Shown: positions 17,075-28,244, counted from the first letter of the stretch. The stretch: 64,000 nucleotides of DNA from Aquipseudomonas ullengensis (GCF_014174475.1 NZ_JACJUD010000003.1:1-64000); one strand, 5' to 3'. Made by a program: numbers and translations. Notes: a model not told the origin generated them from the sequence alone.

Positions 17075-17545
17075 ATGCCAAGACGTCGTGTAGCAGCTAA
17101 GCGTGAGATTCTGGACGATCCGAAATACGGAAGCCTGATTCTCGCCAAATTCATGAACCACGTGATGGAAAGCGGCAAAAAAGCAGTGGCCGAGCGCATC
17201 GTTTACGGTGCCCTGGAAACTGTTAAAGCGCGCAAGAACAGCGATCCCCTGGAGATCTTCGAGAAAGCTCTCGACGCCATCGCTCCGCTGGTCGAAGTGA
17301 AGTCCCGCCGTGTTGGCGGTGCGACTTACCAGGTTCCGGTCGAAGTTCGCCCGTCCCGTCGTAACGCTCTGGCCATGCGCTGGCTGGTGGACTACGCCCG
17401 TAAGCGTGGCGAGAAGTCCATGGCTCTGCGTTTGGCTGGCGAGCTGCTGGATGCTGCTGAGGGCAAAGGTGCTGCAGTTAAGAAGCGTGAAGACGTGCAC
17501 CGTATGGCTGAGGCCAACAAGGCTTTCTCGCACTACCGCTTCTAA
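17075..17545 (+). CDS. rpsG: 30S ribosomal protein S7
   Basis: 156 aa. Nucleates assembly of the 30S head and lies at the E site. [21 protein letters not shown]-terminus and the conserved [16 protein letters not shown] beta-hairpin region are present. Second gene of the str operon and, in E. coli, its translational repressor. Confidence 0.97.
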   Translation: MPRRRVAAKREILDDPKYGSLILAKFMNHVMESGKKAVAERIVYGALETVKARKNSDPLEIFEKALDAIAPLVEVKSRRVGGATYQVPVEVRPSRRNALAMRWLVDYARKRGEKSMALRLAGELLDAAEGKGAAVKKREDVHRMAEANKAFSHYRF

Positions 17546-17575
17546 TTTCAGCGCTTCTAAATTTGCGAGGGCTTT

Positions 17576-19681
17576 ATGGCTCGTACTACACCGATTAACC
17601 GCTACCGTAACATCGGTATCGTGGCTCACGTGGACGCGGGTAAAACCACGACCACCGAGCGCGTCCTGTTCTATACAGGCAAAAGTCACAAGATGGGTGA
17701 GGTGCATGACGGCGCCGCGACCACAGACTGGATGGTGCAGGAGCAGGAGCGTGGTATCACCATTACTTCTGCTGCCATCACCGCCTTCTGGAAGGGTTCC
17801 GAGAAGCAGCACCCGAATGACTACCGCTTCAACGTCATCGATACCCCCGGGCACGTTGACTTCACCATCGAAGTAGAGCGCTCGCTGCGCGTACTCGACG
17901 GTGCGGTCGTGGTGTTCTGCGGTACTTCGGGCGTTGAGCCGCAGTCGGAAACCGTATGGCGCCAGGCCAACAAGTACGGCGTTCCACGTATCGTTTACGT
18001 GAACAAGATGGACCGTGCTGGCGCGGACTTCCTGCGCGTGATCGGTCAGATCAAGCAGCGTCTGGGCCACACTCCGGTGCCGATCCAGCTGGCCATTGGT
18101 GCAGAAGACAACTTCCAGGGTCAGATCGATCTGATGTCCATGGAAGCTGTTTACTGGAACGATGCCGACAAAGGCATGACTCCTCGTCGCGAAGCTATCC
18201 CGGCTGAGCTGCAGGATCTGGCTGATGAGTGGCGCAGCAACATGGTTGAGGCTGCTGCCGAAGCCAGCGAAGAGCTGATGAACAAGTACCTCGAAGGTGA
18301 AGAGCTCACCAACGCGGAAATCAAGGCTGCTCTGCGTCAGCGTACTATCGCTGGTGAGATCGTTCTGGCTGTTTGCGGTTCTTCCTTCAAGAACAAGGGT
18401 GTTCCCCTGGTTCTCGACGCCGTCATCGACTACCTGCCTGCTCCGACTGATATTCCTGCCATCAAGGGTACTGACCCGGATGACGAGGAAAAGCAGATGG
18501 AGCGTCATGCTAGCGACGACGAGCCGTTCTCGGCTCTGGCGTTCAAGATCGCTACCGACCCATTCGTGGGTACCCTGACCTTCGTTCGTGTTTACTCGGG
18601 CGTGTTGGCCTCCGGCGACGGCGTGATCAACTCGGTCAAGGGCAAGAAAGAGCGCGTGGGTCGTATGGTGCAGATGCACGCAAACGCCCGTGAAGAAATC
18701 AAGGAAGTGCGCGCTGGCGACATCGCGGCCTTGATCGGCATGAAGGACGTCACCACTGGTGAAACCTTGTGCGACGCTGACAGGCCAATCATCCTGGTTC
18801 GCATGGACTTCCCGGAGCCGGTTATTTCGGTTGCCGTTGAGCCCAAGACCAAGGATGACCAGGAAAAAATGGGTATCGCACTGGGCAAGCTTGCTCAGGA
18901 AGACCCGTCTTTCCGCGTCAAGACTGATGAAGAGACTGGTCAAACGATCATCTCTGGCATGGGCGAGCTGCACCTGGACATCCTGGTTGACCGGATGCGC
19001 CGTGAGTTCAACGTCGAAGCCAACATCGGCAAGCCTCAGGTTTCCTATCGTGAGCGCATCACGAAGAACTGCGAAATCGAAGGCAAGTTCGTGCGTCAGT
19101 CCGGTGGTCGTGGTCAGTTCGGTCACTGCTGGGTTCGCTTCGCACCTGCTGACGAAGGTCAGGAAGGTCTGCAGTTCGTGAACGAAGTAGTGGGTGGTGT
19201 GATTCCTAAGGAATACATTCCGGCTATCCAGAAAGGTATCGAAGAGCAGATGAAGAACGGCGTTGTTGCCGGCTATCCGCTGATCGGCCTGAAGGCTACC
19301 GTGTTCGATGGTTCCTACCACGACGTCGACTCCAACGAGATGGCGTTCAAGGTGGCTGCCTCCATGGCGACCAAGCAACTGGCCCAGAAGGGCGGTGGTG
19401 AGTTGCTTGAGCCGATCATGGCGGTAGAGGTTGTTACCCCTGAAGACTATATGGGTGACGTGATGGGCGACCTTAACCGCCGTCGCGGCATGATCTTGGG
19501 TATGGAAGACACGGTCTCCGGCAAAGTAATTCGCGCCGAAGTTCCGCTGGGTGAGATGTTCGGTTATGCGACCGACGTCCGTTCCATGTCTCAGGGTCGC
19601 GCGAGCTACTCTATGGAATTCAAGAAATACAATACAGCTCCGTCGCACATCGTCGAATCTGTAACCAAAAAACAAGGCTGA
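17576..19681 (+). CDS. fusA: elongation factor G
   Basis: 701 aa translocase GTPase. G1 [13 protein letters not shown] (about 17-29), switch [11 protein letters not shown]4 NKMD, and domains III-V including [13 protein letters not shown] near the C-terminus are intact. 30 bp after rpsG and 30 bp before tuf copy 2. Confidence 0.98.
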   Translation: MARTTPINRYRNIGIVAHVDAGKTTTTERVLFYTGKSHKMGEVHDGAATTDWMVQEQERGITITSAAITAFWKGSEKQHPNDYRFNVIDTPGHVDFTIEVERSLRVLDGAVVVFCGTSGVEPQSETVWRQANKYGVPRIVYVNKMDRAGADFLRVIGQIKQRLGHTPVPIQLAIGAEDNFQGQIDLMSMEAVYWNDADKGMTPRREAIPAELQDLADEWRSNMVEAAAEASEELMNKYLEGEELTNAEIKAALRQRTIAGEIVLAVCGSSFKNKGVPLVLDAVIDYLPAPTDIPAIKGTDPDDEEKQMERHASDDEPFSALAFKIATDPFVGTLTFVRVYSGVLASGDGVINSVKGKKERVGRMVQMHANAREEIKEVRAGDIAALIGMKDVTTGETLCDADRPIILVRMDFPEPVISVAVEPKTKDDQEKMGIALGKLAQEDPSFRVKTDEETGQTIISGMGELHLDILVDRMRREFNVEANIGKPQVSYRERITKNCEIEGKFVRQSGGRGQFGHCWVRFAPADEGQEGLQFVNEVVGGVIPKEYIPAIQKGIEEQMKNGVVAGYPLIGLKATVFDGSYHDVDSNEMAFKVAASMATKQLAQKGGGELLEPIMAVEVVTPEDYMGDVMGDLNRRRGMILGMEDTVSGKVIRAEVPLGEMFGYATDVRSMSQGRASYSMEFKKYNTAPSHIVESVTKKQG

Positions 19682-19711
19682 TTCAGCCCTTTAGGCAAGG
19701 AGTTAATTGTC

Positions 19712-20905
19712 GTGGCTAAAGAAAAGTTTGAACGTAACAAACCGCACGTCAACGTAGGCACCATCGGTCACGTTGACCACGGTAAGACCACCCTGACCGC
19801 TGCTCTGACCCGTGTTTGCTCCGAGGTTTTCGGTTCGGCTCGCGTTGACTTCGACAAGATCGATAGCGCTCCGGAAGAAAAAGCTCGCGGTATCACCATC
19901 AACACCGCTCACGTTGAATACGATTCGGCCGTACGCCACTACGCGCACGTTGACTGCCCGGGTCACGCCGACTACGTAAAAAACATGATCACCGGTGCTG
20001 CCCAGATGGACGGCGCGATCCTGGTTTGCTCCGCTGCTGACGGCCCGATGCCGCAGACTCGCGAGCACATCCTGCTGTCCCGTCAGGTAGGTGTTCCGTA
20101 CATCGTGGTCTTCCTGAACAAGGCTGACATGGTTGACGACGCCGAGCTGCTGGAACTGGTTGAGATGGAAGTTCGCGACCTGCTGTCGACCTACGACTTC
20201 CCGGGTGACGACACTCCGATCATCATCGGTTCCGCTCTGATGGCTCTGAACGGCCAAGACGACAACGAAATGGGTACCAGTGCTGTCAAGAAGCTGGTTG
20301 AAACTCTGGATACCTACATCCCAGAGCCGGTTCGTGCCATCGACAAGCCGTTCCTGATGCCGATCGAAGACGTATTCTCGATCTCCGGTCGCGGTACCGT
20401 GGTAACCGGTCGTATCGAGCGCGGCATCATTAAGATCCAAGAAGCGATCGAGATCGTGGGTCTGAAAGACACCGTCACGACTACCTGTACTGGTGTTGAG
20501 ATGTTCCGCAAGCTGCTCGACGAAGGTCGTGCTGGCGAGAACTGCGGTGTCCTGCTGCGCGGTACCAAGCGTGAAGACGTTGAGCGTGGCCAGGTTCTGG
20601 TCAAGCCGGGTTCGGTTAAGCCGCACACCAAGTTCACTGCTGAAGTGTACGTGCTGAGCAAAGAAGAAGGCGGTCGTCACACTCCGTTCTTCAAGGGCTA
20701 CCGTCCGCAGTTCTACTTCCGTACCACTGACGTGACCGGTAACTGCGAGCTGCCGGAAGGCGTTGAAATGGTAATGCCAGGCGATAACGTGCAGATGACC
20801 GTTACTCTGATCAAGACCATTGCAATGGAAGAAGGTCTGCGTTTCGCGATTCGCGAAGGCGGCCGTACCGTTGGCGCTGGCGTGGTTGCCAAAGTCATCG
20901 AGTAA
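19712..20905 (+). CDS. tufA: elongation factor Tu (copy 2, str operon)
   Basis: 397 aa, protein apparently identical to the tRNA-linked copy at 3208-4401. Starts at GTG behind AAGGAG, whereas the other copy starts at ATG. All GTPase motifs present. Last gene of the str operon; a UUCG-loop terminator follows. Confidence 0.98.
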   Translation: MAKEKFERNKPHVNVGTIGHVDHGKTTLTAALTRVCSEVFGSARVDFDKIDSAPEEKARGITINTAHVEYDSAVRHYAHVDCPGHADYVKNMITGAAQMDGAILVCSAADGPMPQTREHILLSRQVGVPYIVVFLNKADMVDDAELLELVEMEVRDLLSTYDFPGDDTPIIIGSALMALNGQDDNEMGTSAVKKLVETLDTYIPEPVRAIDKPFLMPIEDVFSISGRGTVVTGRIERGIIKIQEAIEIVGLKDTVTTTCTGVEMFRKLLDEGRAGENCGVLLRGTKREDVERGQVLVKPGSVKPHTKFTAEVYVLSKEEGGRHTPFFKGYRPQFYFRTTDVTGNCELPEGVEMVMPGDNVQMTVTLIKTIAMEEGLRFAIREGGRTVGAGVVAKVIE

Positions 20906-20922
20906 TCGACGACTGAGGTAAA

Positions 20923-20952
20923 AGAAAAGGCCCTTCGGGGCCTTTTCTGTTT
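20923..20952 (+). terminator. str operon terminator
   Basis: GGCCC (20929-20933) and GGGCC (20938-20942) around a TTCG tetraloop, flanked by AGAAAA and TTTTCT that extend the stem and give the T-run. Confidence 0.85.
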
Positions 20953-20964
20953 TCTGATCAAAAG

Positions 20965-20993
20965 TTGACACCCTCTGGGCGCATCCGTACAAT
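20965..20993 (+). promoter_or_regulatory. S10 operon promoter
   Basis: Perfect -35 TTGACA, 17-bp spacer, -10 TACAAT. Start of transcription near 21000 gives a leader of only about 58 nt, too short for an E. coli-type L4-regulated S10 leader. Confidence 0.85.
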
Positions 20994-21058
20994 CACGCCT
21001 CCTTTTAACGGGCGTAGTCCGTCCGTTGGGGATAGCAGAGATAGAGTCTGAGGTCAAA

Positions 21059-21370
21059 ATGCAAAACCAACAAATCCGTATTCGGTTGAAGGCTTTTGAC
21101 CATCGCCTGATCGATCAATCCACCCAGGAAATCGTGGAAACCGCGAAACGTACTGGTGCTCAGGTGCGTGGTCCTATTCCTCTGCCTACTCGCAAGGAGC
21201 GTTTCACTGTACTGACCTCCCCGCACGTCAACAAAGACGCGCGTGATCAGTACGAGATTCGCACTCATAAGCGTGTTCTGGACATCGTCCAGCCGACGGA
21301 TAAAACCGTTGATGCGCTGATGAAGCTCGACCTTGCGGCTGGCGTGGAAGTGCAGATCAGCCTCGGCTAA
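21059..21370 (+). CDS. rpsJ: 30S ribosomal protein S10 (NusE)
   Basis: 103 aa from ATG 21059 with GAGG upstream; in-frame GTG/ATG codons from 21026 would add 11 non-family residues. Component of the 30S head and partner of NusB/NusG in antitermination. [21 protein letters not shown] is the family N-terminus. First gene of the S10 operon. Confidence 0.96.
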   Translation: MQNQQIRIRLKAFDHRLIDQSTQEIVETAKRTGAQVRGPIPLPTRKERFTVLTSPHVNKDARDQYEIRTHKRVLDIVQPTDKTVDALMKLDLAAGVEVQISLG

Positions 21371-21453
21371 AACCTTGGGGTTTTAGTCGTGTAACGCTCT
21401 GAAATGGGCGGCCATAGCGGGTGAAAGCCCCGTACACTCATGAGGTTTACAAC

Positions 21454-22089
21454 ATGACTATTGGTGTAGTCGGTCGAAAAGCGGGTATGACCCGTATTTT
21501 CACCGAAGAAGGTGTCTCCATTCCGGTTACGGTCATTGAGATCGAGCCGAATCGCGTCACCCAATTCAAAACTGAAGAAAGCGATGGCTATCGCGCTGTG
21601 CAGGTGACCGTTGGTGAGCGTCGTGCTTCCCGCGTAACCAAGGCTCAGGCTGGTCATTTCGCCAAGGCTAATGTCGCTGCTGGTCGTGGCGTCTGGGAAT
21701 TCCGTCTTGCAGAAGGCGAGTACCAGGCTGGCGATCAGATTACTGCTGAGTTGTTCCAAGCTGGTCAGCTGGTGGATGTCACCGGTGAGTCCAAGGGTAA
21801 AGGCTTTGCCGGTACCATCAAGCGCTGGAACTTCCGCGGTCAAGACAATACCCACGGCAACTCCCTCTCGCACCGCGTCCCGGGCTCCATCGGCCAGTGC
21901 CAGACTCCTGGTCGTGTATTCAAGGGCAAGAAAATGTCCGGTCATATGGGCGCTGAGCGCGTGACCGTGCAGTCCCTGGAAGTTGTGCGCGTCGACGCTG
22001 AACGCAACCTGCTGCTGATCAAAGGTGCCGTTCCTGGCGCTACTGGCGGCAATCTGGTTGTGCGTCCGGCTGTCAAGGCTCGCGGTTAA
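21454..22089 (+). CDS. rplC: 50S ribosomal protein L3
   Basis: 211 aa from ATG 21454 (TGAGG at good spacing); an earlier in-frame start at 21421 is not family-like. One of two assembly initiators of the 50S subunit, reaching the peptidyl transferase centre with the loop [22 protein letters not shown]. Confidence 0.96.
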   Translation: MTIGVVGRKAGMTRIFTEEGVSIPVTVIEIEPNRVTQFKTEESDGYRAVQVTVGERRASRVTKAQAGHFAKANVAAGRGVWEFRLAEGEYQAGDQITAELFQAGQLVDVTGESKGKGFAGTIKRWNFRGQDNTHGNSLSHRVPGSIGQCQTPGRVFKGKKMSGHMGAERVTVQSLEVVRVDAERNLLLIKGAVPGATGGNLVVRPAVKARG

Positions 22090-22103
22090 GGGGAGATGCT
22101 GAG

Positions 22104-22706
22104 ATGCAATTGAATGTAACTAACGCTCAGGCGATCGAAGTCTCCGAAGCGACCTTCGGTAGCGAATACAACGAGACCCTGGTTCACCAGGCCGTTGTCG
22201 CTTACATGGCTGGCGGCCGCCAGGGCAGCAAGCAGCAGAAGACCCGTTCCGACGTGTCCGGTGGTGGCAAGCGTCCGTGGCGTCAGAAGGGCACTGGTCG
22301 TGCTCGTGCTGGTACCACTCGTGGTCCGATCTGGCGTGGCGGTGGTGTGACCTTCGCAGCTCGTCCGCAGAACCATGACCAGAAGCTCAACAAGAAGATG
22401 TATCGCGCCGCTCTGCGCTCGATCCTCTCCGAGTTGGTCCGTCTGGATCGTCTGGTTGTCGTGGAAGATTTCGCTGTTGATGCACCGAAAACCAAGGTTC
22501 TCCTGGACAAGCTGAATGGCATGGGTCTGAACGACGTTCTGATCGTGTCCGATGCTATCGACGAGAATCTGTACCTGGCTGCGCGCAACCTGCCGCACGT
22601 CGACGTACGCGACGTTCAAGGTTCCGATCCTGTCAGCCTGATCGCCTACGACAAGGTGCTGGTCACCGTGTCCGCCGTGAAGAAATTCGAGGAGCTGCTG
22701 GGATGA
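22104..22706 (+). CDS. rplD: 50S ribosomal protein L4
   Basis: 200 aa. Its extended loop ([18 protein letters not shown]) lines the nascent peptide tunnel and is the site of macrolide resistance changes; no change is evident. Stop overlaps rplW start by 4 bp (ATGA). Confidence 0.97.
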   Translation: MQLNVTNAQAIEVSEATFGSEYNETLVHQAVVAYMAGGRQGSKQQKTRSDVSGGGKRPWRQKGTGRARAGTTRGPIWRGGGVTFAARPQNHDQKLNKKMYRAALRSILSELVRLDRLVVVEDFAVDAPKTKVLLDKLNGMGLNDVLIVSDAIDENLYLAARNLPHVDVRDVQGSDPVSLIAYDKVLVTVSAVKKFEELLG

Positions 22707-23002
22707 ACCAGGAACGCGTATTCAAAGTGCTGGTTGGCCCGCATGTCTCCGAGAAAGCCACTGTGCTGGCGGACGGCAAGAGCCAATTCGTTTTCAAGGT
22801 TGCCACTGACGCAACCAAGCTGGAAATCAAGAAGGCCGTCGAAAGCCTGTTCAACGTGAAAGTTGCTGCTGTTAATACCGTGAATGTTCTCGGTAAAAGC
22901 AAGCGCACCGCTCGCGGCGTGGGCAAGCGTAACGACTGGAAGAAGGCGTACATCGCTCTTCAGCCGGGCCAGGACATCGATTTCGCCAGCAGTGCTGAGT
23001 AA
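22703..23002 (+). CDS. rplW: 50S ribosomal protein L23
   Basis: 99 aa. Located at the tunnel exit, docking trigger factor and [12 protein letters not shown] and the [19 protein letters not shown] loop are typical. Coupled to rplD. Confidence 0.97.
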   Translation: MNQERVFKVLVGPHVSEKATVLADGKSQFVFKVATDATKLEIKKAVESLFNVKVAAVNTVNVLGKSKRTARGVGKRNDWKKAYIALQPGQDIDFASSAE

Positions 23003-23016
23003 GGTAGGGGTGCATC

Positions 23017-23841
23017 ATGGCAATCGTTAAATGCAAACCGACTTCCGCTGGCCGCCGTTTCGTGGTCAAGGTGGTCAATCAGGAGCTGCACAAAGGCGCT
23101 CCTTATGCTCCGCTGCTCGAGAAGAAGTCGAAGACTGGCGGCCGTAACAACAACGGTCGTATCACTACTCGTCACATCGGTGGTGGTCACAAGCAGCATT
23201 ACCGTCTGGTCGACTTCCGTCGCAACGACAAAGATGGCATTCCAGCCACTGTCGAGCGTATCGAATACGATCCGAACCGTACTGCGCACATCGCTCTGCT
23301 GAAGTACGCCGACGGTGAGCGTCGCTACATCATCGCGCCGAAGGGCGTGAGTGCTGGCGACCAGCTGATCGCTGGTGCTGCAGCACCGATCAAGGCTGGC
23401 AACAGCATGTCGCTGCGTAGCATCCCGGTGGGTTCGACCGTTCACGGTATCGAGCTGAAGCCTGGTAAAGGTGCTCAGATCGCGCGTTCCGCTGGCGCTT
23501 CCGCCCAGCTGGTCGCTCGTGAAGGCGCTTATGTCACTCTGCGTCTGCGCTCCGGCGAGATGCGTAAAGTACTGGCTGAATGCCGTGCGACCCTGGGCGA
23601 GGTCTCGAACTCCGAGCACAGCCTGCGTTCGCTGGGTAAAGCTGGTGCCAAGCGCTGGCGTGGTGTTCGCCCAACCGTCCGCGGTGTGGCGATGAACCCG
23701 GTAGACCACCCACATGGTGGTGGTGAAGGTCGTACCTCTGGTGGCCGTCATCCGGTGTCTCCATGGGGCTTCCCGACTAAGGGCGCGAAGACTCGTGGTA
23801 ACAAACGCACCGACAACATGATCGTCCGTCGTCGCAAGTAA
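23017..23841 (+). CDS. rplB: 50S ribosomal protein L2
   Basis: 274 aa. Essential for subunit association and peptidyl transfer. Conserved [21 protein letters not shown]-terminal part and the [15 protein letters not shown] loop containing the functional histidine are present. Confidence 0.97.
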   Translation: MAIVKCKPTSAGRRFVVKVVNQELHKGAPYAPLLEKKSKTGGRNNNGRITTRHIGGGHKQHYRLVDFRRNDKDGIPATVERIEYDPNRTAHIALLKYADGERRYIIAPKGVSAGDQLIAGAAAPIKAGNSMSLRSIPVGSTVHGIELKPGKGAQIARSAGASAQLVAREGAYVTLRLRSGEMRKVLAECRATLGEVSNSEHSLRSLGKAGAKRWRGVRPTVRGVAMNPVDHPHGGGEGRTSGGRHPVSPWGFPTKGAKTRGNKRTDNMIVRRRK

Positions 23842-23857
23842 CTAGAGGGATACGACA

Positions 23858-24133
23858 GTGCCGCGTTCTCTGAAAAAAGGTCCTTTTATCGATCTTCACC
23901 TACTGAAGAAGGTCGAAGTGGCGATGGAAAAGAACGATCGCAAGCCGGTTAAAACCTGGTCGCGCCGTTCCATGATCCTGCCGCAAATGGTCGGTCTGAC
24001 CATCGCTGTACACAACGGTCGCCAACACGTCCCCGTTCTCGTGAACGAAGACATGGTCGGCCATAAACTCGGCGAGTTCGCTGGTACCCGCACATATCGT
24101 GGGCACGTGGCTGACAAGAAAGCCAAGCGTTAA
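23858..24133 (+). CDS. rpsS: 30S ribosomal protein S19
   Basis: 91 aa, GTG start. Binds 16S rRNA with S13 in the 30S head; [19 protein letters not shown] and the AGTRTYRGH motif are family-typical. Confidence 0.97.
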   Translation: MPRSLKKGPFIDLHLLKKVEVAMEKNDRKPVKTWSRRSMILPQMVGLTIAVHNGRQHVPVLVNEDMVGHKLGEFAGTRTYRGHVADKKAKR

Positions 24134-24144
24134 GGGGTAAGGAA

Positions 24145-24477
24145 ATGGAAGTAGCCGCTAAGTTGTCGGGCGCTCGAATCTCCGCCCAGAAAGCCCGCTT
24201 GGTCGCCGACCAGATCCGCGGGAAGAAGGTGGGCGAAGCGCTCAACCTCCTGGCTTTCAGCAGTAAGAAAGCCGCCGAGATCATCAAGAAAGTGCTGGAG
24301 TCGGCCGTAGCCAACGCCGAGCACAACGAAGGCGCAGACGTTGATGACCTGAAGGTCAGCACCGTTTTCGTCAACGAAGGGCGTTCGCTGAAGCGCATCA
24401 TGCCGCGTGCCAAAGGCCGCGCTGATCGCATCGTCAAGCGGTCTTGCCATATCACTGTCAAGGTTGCGGACAAGTAA
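24145..24477 (+). CDS. rplV: 50S ribosomal protein L22
   Basis: 110 aa. Lines the exit tunnel; the tip region [16 protein letters not shown] is conserved and intact. 11 bp after rpsS. Confidence 0.97.
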   Translation: MEVAAKLSGARISAQKARLVADQIRGKKVGEALNLLAFSSKKAAEIIKKVLESAVANAEHNEGADVDDLKVSTVFVNEGRSLKRIMPRAKGRADRIVKRSCHITVKVADK

Positions 24478-24490
24478 CGGAGTCGATCAG

Positions 24491-25177
24491 ATGGGTCAGA
24501 AAGTACATCCCACTGGCATTCGCCTGGGAATCGTCAAGGAGCACACCTCCGTTTGGTACGCAGACAAGCGTCAATACGCTGATTATCTGTTTGCCGACCT
24601 CAAGGTTCGTGAGTACCTCCAAGACAAACTAAAAAGCGCGTCCGTAAGCCGTATCGACATTGCTCGTCCGGCTCAGACTGCACGCATCACCATCCACACC
24701 GCTCGTCCCGGCATCGTGATCGGCAAGAAAGGTGAAGATGTTGAGAAGCTGCGTCAGGACCTGACCAAGCAAATGGGTGTGCCTGTGCACATCAACATCG
24801 AAGAGATCCGCAAGCCGGAGCTCGACGGTCTGCTCGTAGCGCAAAGCGTTGCTCAGCAGCTGGAGCGTCGTGTGATGTTCCGCCGCGCCATGAAACGTGC
24901 CGTACAAAACGCCATGCGTATTGGTGCCAAGGGCATCAAGATCCAGGTGAGCGGTCGTCTTGGCGGTGCAGAAATCGCCCGTACCGAATGGTATCGCGAA
25001 GGTCGTGTGCCTCTGCACACCCTGCGTGCCGATATCGATTACGCCACTTACGAAGCGCACACCACCTACGGTGTGATCGGTGTGAAGGTTTGGATCTTCA
25101 AAGGTGAGGTCATCGGTGGCCTCAAAGAAGAGCTGAAACCTCAAGCGCCCGCTCCTCGTAAAAAAGCTGCCAAGTAA
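24491..25177 (+). CDS. rpsC: 30S ribosomal protein S3
   Basis: 228 aa from ATG 24491; a longer frame reading back into rplV is a shadow. N-terminal [14 protein letters not shown], the KH domain with [17 protein letters not shown], and a C-terminal basic tail. Part of the mRNA entry helicase. Confidence 0.97.
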   Translation: MGQKVHPTGIRLGIVKEHTSVWYADKRQYADYLFADLKVREYLQDKLKSASVSRIDIARPAQTARITIHTARPGIVIGKKGEDVEKLRQDLTKQMGVPVHINIEEIRKPELDGLLVAQSVAQQLERRVMFRRAMKRAVQNAMRIGAKGIKIQVSGRLGGAEIARTEWYREGRVPLHTLRADIDYATYEAHTTYGVIGVKVWIFKGEVIGGLKEELKPQAPAPRKKAAK

Positions 25178-25189
25178 GGAGTACGCAAA

Positions 25190-25603
25190 ATGCTGCAACC
25201 CAAGCGTACAAAATTCCGCAAGCAGATGACTGGCCACAACCGTGGTCTGGCTCAGCGCGGTAGCAAAGTAAGCTTCGGCGAGTTCGCCTTGAAAGCTGTC
25301 GCACGCGGTCGTTTGACTGCTCGTCAGATCGAGTCGGCCCGTCGTGCCCTGACTCGTCACGTTAAGCGTGGCGGTAAAATCTGGATCCGCGTATTCCCGG
25401 ACAAGCCTGTTACCAAAAAGCCCCTCGAAGTTCGTATGGGTAAAGGGAAGGGCGGTGTCGAGTACTGGGTAGCCCAGATTCAGCCGGGCAAGGTGCTCTA
25501 CGAGATCGAAGGTGTTCCAGAAGAGCTGGCGCGTGAGGCATTCGCCCTGGCTGCTGCAAAGCTGCCCCTCGCCACCTCCTTTGTTAAGCGGACGGTGATG
25601 TGA
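25190..25603 (+). CDS. rplP: 50S ribosomal protein L16
   Basis: 137 aa. Organises A-site tRNA binding near 5S r[22 protein letters not shown] and [11 protein letters not shown] are family-typical. Stop TGA shares one base with the rpmC start. Confidence 0.97.
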   Translation: MLQPKRTKFRKQMTGHNRGLAQRGSKVSFGEFALKAVARGRLTARQIESARRALTRHVKRGGKIWIRVFPDKPVTKKPLEVRMGKGKGGVEYWVAQIQPGKVLYEIEGVPEELAREAFALAAAKLPLATSFVKRTVM

Positions 25604-25794
25604 TGAAAGCGAATGAACTTCGTGAAAAATCGGTTCAACAGCTGAACGAGCAACTGCTCGGTCTGCTGCGTGACCAGTTCAATCTGCGTATGCAGAAGGC
25701 AACGGGTCAGTTGGGGCAGTCTCACCTGCTCTCGCAAGTGAAGCGCGACATTGCTCGCGTGAAGACTGTGCTCACCCAGCAGGCAGGTAAGTAA
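25603..25794 (+). CDS. rpmC: 50S ribosomal protein L29
   Basis: 63 aa, two-helix protein at the tunnel exit. ATG 25603 preferred over the in-frame GTG at 25600 because [10 protein letters not shown] is the family start; it overlaps the rplP stop by one base. Confidence 0.95.
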   Translation: MKANELREKSVQQLNEQLLGLLRDQFNLRMQKATGQLGQSHLLSQVKRDIARVKTVLTQQAGK

Positions 25795-25796
25795 TC

Positions 25797-26063
25797 ATGG
25801 CTGAAGCTGAGAAAACCGTCCGCACGCTGACTGGCCGTGTCGTCAGCGATAAAATGGACAAGACCATCACCGTTCTGATCGAGCGCCGTGTTAAGCACCC
25901 GATCTACGGTAAATACGTTAAGCGTTCGACCAAACTGCACGCTCACGACGAAACCAATCAGTGCCACATCGGCGACAAGGTCACCATTCGTGAGACCCGT
26001 CCGCTGGCCAAGACCAAATCTTGGGCGCTGGTCGAAGTCGTCGAACGTGCCGTGGAAGTCTAA
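25797..26063 (+). CDS. rpsQ: 30S ribosomal protein S17
   Basis: 88 aa OB-fold protein binding 16S rRNA early in assembly. [17 protein letters not shown] and [19 protein letters not shown] are present. 2 bp after rpmC; last gene of the S10 operon. Confidence 0.97.
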   Translation: MAEAEKTVRTLTGRVVSDKMDKTITVLIERRVKHPIYGKYVKRSTKLHAHDETNQCHIGDKVTIRETRPLAKTKSWALVEVVERAVEV

Positions 26064-26086
26064 GGACTAGGGGTCGGAGAAATTAT

Positions 26087-26455
26087 ATGATTCAGACTCA
26101 ATCCATGCTCGACGTCGCTGACAACAGCGGTGCTCGTCGCGTTATGTGCATCAAGGTCCTTGGTGGTTCGCACCGTCGCTATGCCGGTATCGGCGACATC
26201 ATCAAGGTCACCGTAAAGGAAGCAATTCCGCGCGGTAAAGTGAAGAAAGGCCAGGTGATGACCGCTGTTGTGGTCCGCACCCGTCACGGCGTTCGTCGTC
26301 CTGATGGCTCGATCATCCGCTTTGATGGCAACGCTGCTGTTCTGCTGAACACCAAGCAAGAGCCGATCGGCACCCGTATCTTCGGGCCAGTGACTCGTGA
26401 ACTTCGTACTGAGAAGTTCATGAAGATCGTCTCGCTCGCCCCCGAAGTGCTGTAA
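26087..26455 (+). CDS. rplN: 50S ribosomal protein L14
   Basis: 122 aa from ATG 26087; a longer in-frame reading from 26021 inside rpsQ is rejected because [20 protein letters not shown] is the family N-terminus. Lies at the subunit interface with L19. Traditional first gene of the spc operon, though no separate promoter is visible in the 23-bp gap. Confidence 0.97.
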   Translation: MIQTQSMLDVADNSGARRVMCIKVLGGSHRRYAGIGDIIKVTVKEAIPRGKVKKGQVMTAVVVRTRHGVRRPDGSIIRFDGNAAVLLNTKQEPIGTRIFGPVTRELRTEKFMKIVSLAPEVL

Positions 26456-26467
26456 GGAGAAGCCGTC

Positions 26468-26782
26468 ATGCAAAAGATTCGTCGTGATGACGAGATCATC
26501 GTGATCGCCGGCAAAGACAAAGGTAAGCGTGGCAAGGTGCTCAAGGTTCTCGCTGACGACCGTCTGGTCGTTGGTGGGATCAACCTGGTGAAGCGCCATA
26601 CCAAGCCGAACCCGATGCTGGGTGCTCAAGGCGGTATCGTCGAGAAAGAGGCGCCTCTGCACGTCTCTAACGTTGCCATTTTCAACAGCGAAACCAACAA
26701 GGCTGACCGCGTTGGTTTCAAAGTCGAAGACGGCAAGAAAATTCGTGTCTTCAAGTCCACCCAAAAGCCGGTTGGCGCTTGA
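26468..26782 (+). CDS. rplX: 50S ribosomal protein L24
   Basis: 104 aa, KOW-domain assembly initiator of the 50S subunit ([18 protein letters not shown]). 12 bp after rplN. Confidence 0.97.
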   Translation: MQKIRRDDEIIVIAGKDKGKRGKVLKVLADDRLVVGGINLVKRHTKPNPMLGAQGGIVEKEAPLHVSNVAIFNSETNKADRVGFKVEDGKKIRVFKSTQKPVGA

Positions 26783-26801
26783 GAATCATAGGTAAAACAC
26801 C

Positions 26802-27341
26802 ATGGCACGACTGAAAGAGATTTACCGGAAACAAATCGCGCCCAAGCTGAAAGAAGAGCTTCAGCTGGCCAACGTGATGGAAGTTCCGCGCGTTACCAAG
26901 ATCACCCTGAACATGGGTATCGGCGAAGCGATCGGTGACAAGAAAATCATCGAGCACGCTGTTGCTGACCTGGAAAAAATCACCGGTCAAAAAGCCGTTG
27001 TAACCTTCGCCCGCAAGTCGATTGCAGGCTTCAAGGTTCGCGAGGGCTGGCCGATTGGTGTCAAGGTGACCCTGCGTCGCGATCGTATGTACGAATTCCT
27101 GGATCGCCTGCTCGCGATCTCCCTGCCGCGCGTGCGTGACTTCCGCGGCCTGAATGCCAAGTCCTTCGACGGTCGTGGCAACTACAGCATGGGCGTCAAA
27201 GAGCAGATCATTTTCCCGGAAATCGATTACGACAAGATCGATGCGCTGCGCGGTCTGGACATCACCCTGACCACCACCGCCCGTACGGATGATGAAGGCC
27301 GCGCTCTGCTGCGTGCTTTCAACTTCCCGTTCCGCAACTGA
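26802..27341 (+). CDS. rplE: 50S ribosomal protein L5
   Basis: 179 aa. Binds 5S rRNA in the central protuberance. Contains [11 protein letters not shown] and the P-site loop [19 protein letters not shown]. Confidence 0.97.
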   Translation: MARLKEIYRKQIAPKLKEELQLANVMEVPRVTKITLNMGIGEAIGDKKIIEHAVADLEKITGQKAVVTFARKSIAGFKVREGWPIGVKVTLRRDRMYEFLDRLLAISLPRVRDFRGLNAKSFDGRGNYSMGVKEQIIFPEIDYDKIDALRGLDITLTTTARTDDEGRALLRAFNFPFRN

Positions 27342-27355
27342 TTGGAGTTTGGAAC

Positions 27356-27661
27356 ATGGCCAAAATGAGCATGAAAAACCGTGAGCTGAAGCGTCAGCAA
27401 ACGGTAGCCAAGTACGCCAAAAAGCGTGCCGAGCTGAAAGCTGTTATTGCCAACCCGAACTCCTCTCCGGAGCAGCGTTGGGAAGCCCAGGTCGCCCTGC
27501 AAAAGCAACCGCGTGACGCCAGCGCCAGCCGCCTGCGTAACCGTTGCCGCATCACCGGCCGTCCGCACGGCGTGTACCGCAAGTTCGGCCTCGGCCGTAA
27601 CAAGCTGCGCGAAGCGGCAATGCGTGGTGATGTACCGGGTCTGGTCAAGGCCAGCTGGTAA
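27356..27661 (+). CDS. rpsN: 30S ribosomal protein S14 (zinc-free form)
   Basis: 101 aa long form without the CxxC zinc pairs of the short type; [14 protein letters not shown] and [21 protein letters not shown] are typical. Followed by two tandem hairpins, so in this genome it ends a transcription unit or a leaky one. Confidence 0.97.
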   Translation: MAKMSMKNRELKRQQTVAKYAKKRAELKAVIANPNSSPEQRWEAQVALQKQPRDASASRLRNRCRITGRPHGVYRKFGLGRNKLREAAMRGDVPGLVKASW

Positions 27662-27669
27662 TAAAAGCG

Positions 27670-27697
27670 AAGCCGGCCTAGTGCCGGCTTTGTCTTT
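27670..27697 (+). terminator. first hairpin between rpsN and rpsH
   Basis: AAGCCGGC (27670-27677) pairs with GCCGGCTT (27683-27690), loop CTAGT, followed by TGTCTTT. Confidence 0.75.
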
Positions 27698-27700
27698 CTA

Positions 27701-27734
27701 TGAATCAAGCCCCTTTTGGGGCTTGATTCATTTC
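27701..27734 (+). terminator. second hairpin between rpsN and rpsH
   Basis: Perfect 13-bp stem, 27701-27713 with 27718-27730, loop TTTT, then TTTCT. Together with the hairpin just before it, a double terminator inside the spc operon. Confidence 0.75.
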
Positions 27735-27751
27735 TGATCGGTCTCTAGAAT
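27723..27751 (+). promoter_or_regulatory. promoter for rpsH and the rest of the spc genes
   Basis: TTGATT (27723-27728), 17 bp, TAGAAT (27746-27751), GC-rich discriminator. The -35 lies within the 3' arm of the second rpsN hairpin. Confidence 0.65.
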
Positions 27752-27797
27752 GTCCGGCTCTCCTGAGCCTGGCATTTGCCGAGTTCGTGGATGGTTC

Positions 27798-27824
27798 CAG
27801 CCGAAAGGCTGTTCTTTTTGTTTT
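27798..27824 (+). terminator. attenuator-like hairpin in the rpsH leader
   Basis: CAGCC (27798-27802) and GGCTG (27807-27811) around a GAAA tetraloop, then TTCTTTTTGTTTT running straight into the AGGAG ribosome-binding site of rpsH. Confidence 0.6.
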
Positions 27825-27839
27825 AGGAGCATCTAGCCC

Positions 27840-28232
27840 ATGAGTATGCAGGACCCGTTAGCGGACATGCTAACTCGTATCCGTAATGCCCAGATGGCTG
27901 AAAAGTCCGTCGTAAGCATGCCGTCTTCCAAGCTGAAGGTGGCTGTAGCCCAGGTTCTGAAGAACGAAGGTTATATTGCGGGTTATCAGATCAGCAGCGA
28001 CGTCAAGCCGCAGCTGTCCATCGAGCTGAAGTACTTCGAAGGCCGTCCGGTCATCGAGGAAGTGAAGCGCGTGAGTCGTCCTGGTCTGCGCCAGTACAAG
28101 CCTGCCGATCAACTGCCGAAAGTTCGTGGCGGTCTCGGTGTGTCTATCGTCTCCACCAACAAAGGTGTGATGACGGATCGCGCTGCACGCGCTGCCGGTG
28201 TCGGCGGCGAAGTGCTTTGCACCGTTTTCTAA
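27840..28232 (+). CDS. rpsH: 30S ribosomal protein S8
   Basis: 130 aa. Central-domain assembly protein and, in E. coli, translational repressor of the spc operon. [16 protein letters not shown] and the C-terminal [13 protein letters not shown] motif are present. Here it heads its own transcription unit. Confidence 0.97.
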   Translation: MSMQDPLADMLTRIRNAQMAEKSVVSMPSSKLKVAVAQVLKNEGYIAGYQISSDVKPQLSIELKYFEGRPVIEEVKRVSRPGLRQYKPADQLPKVRGGLGVSIVSTNKGVMTDRAARAAGVGGEVLCTVF

Positions 28233-28244
28233 GGGGGGATAAGC

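Noticed and set aside
17033..19675. 880-codon frame antisense to fusA and rpsG
   Set aside because: Shadow of two real genes; crosses their boundary and lacks a ribosome-binding site.
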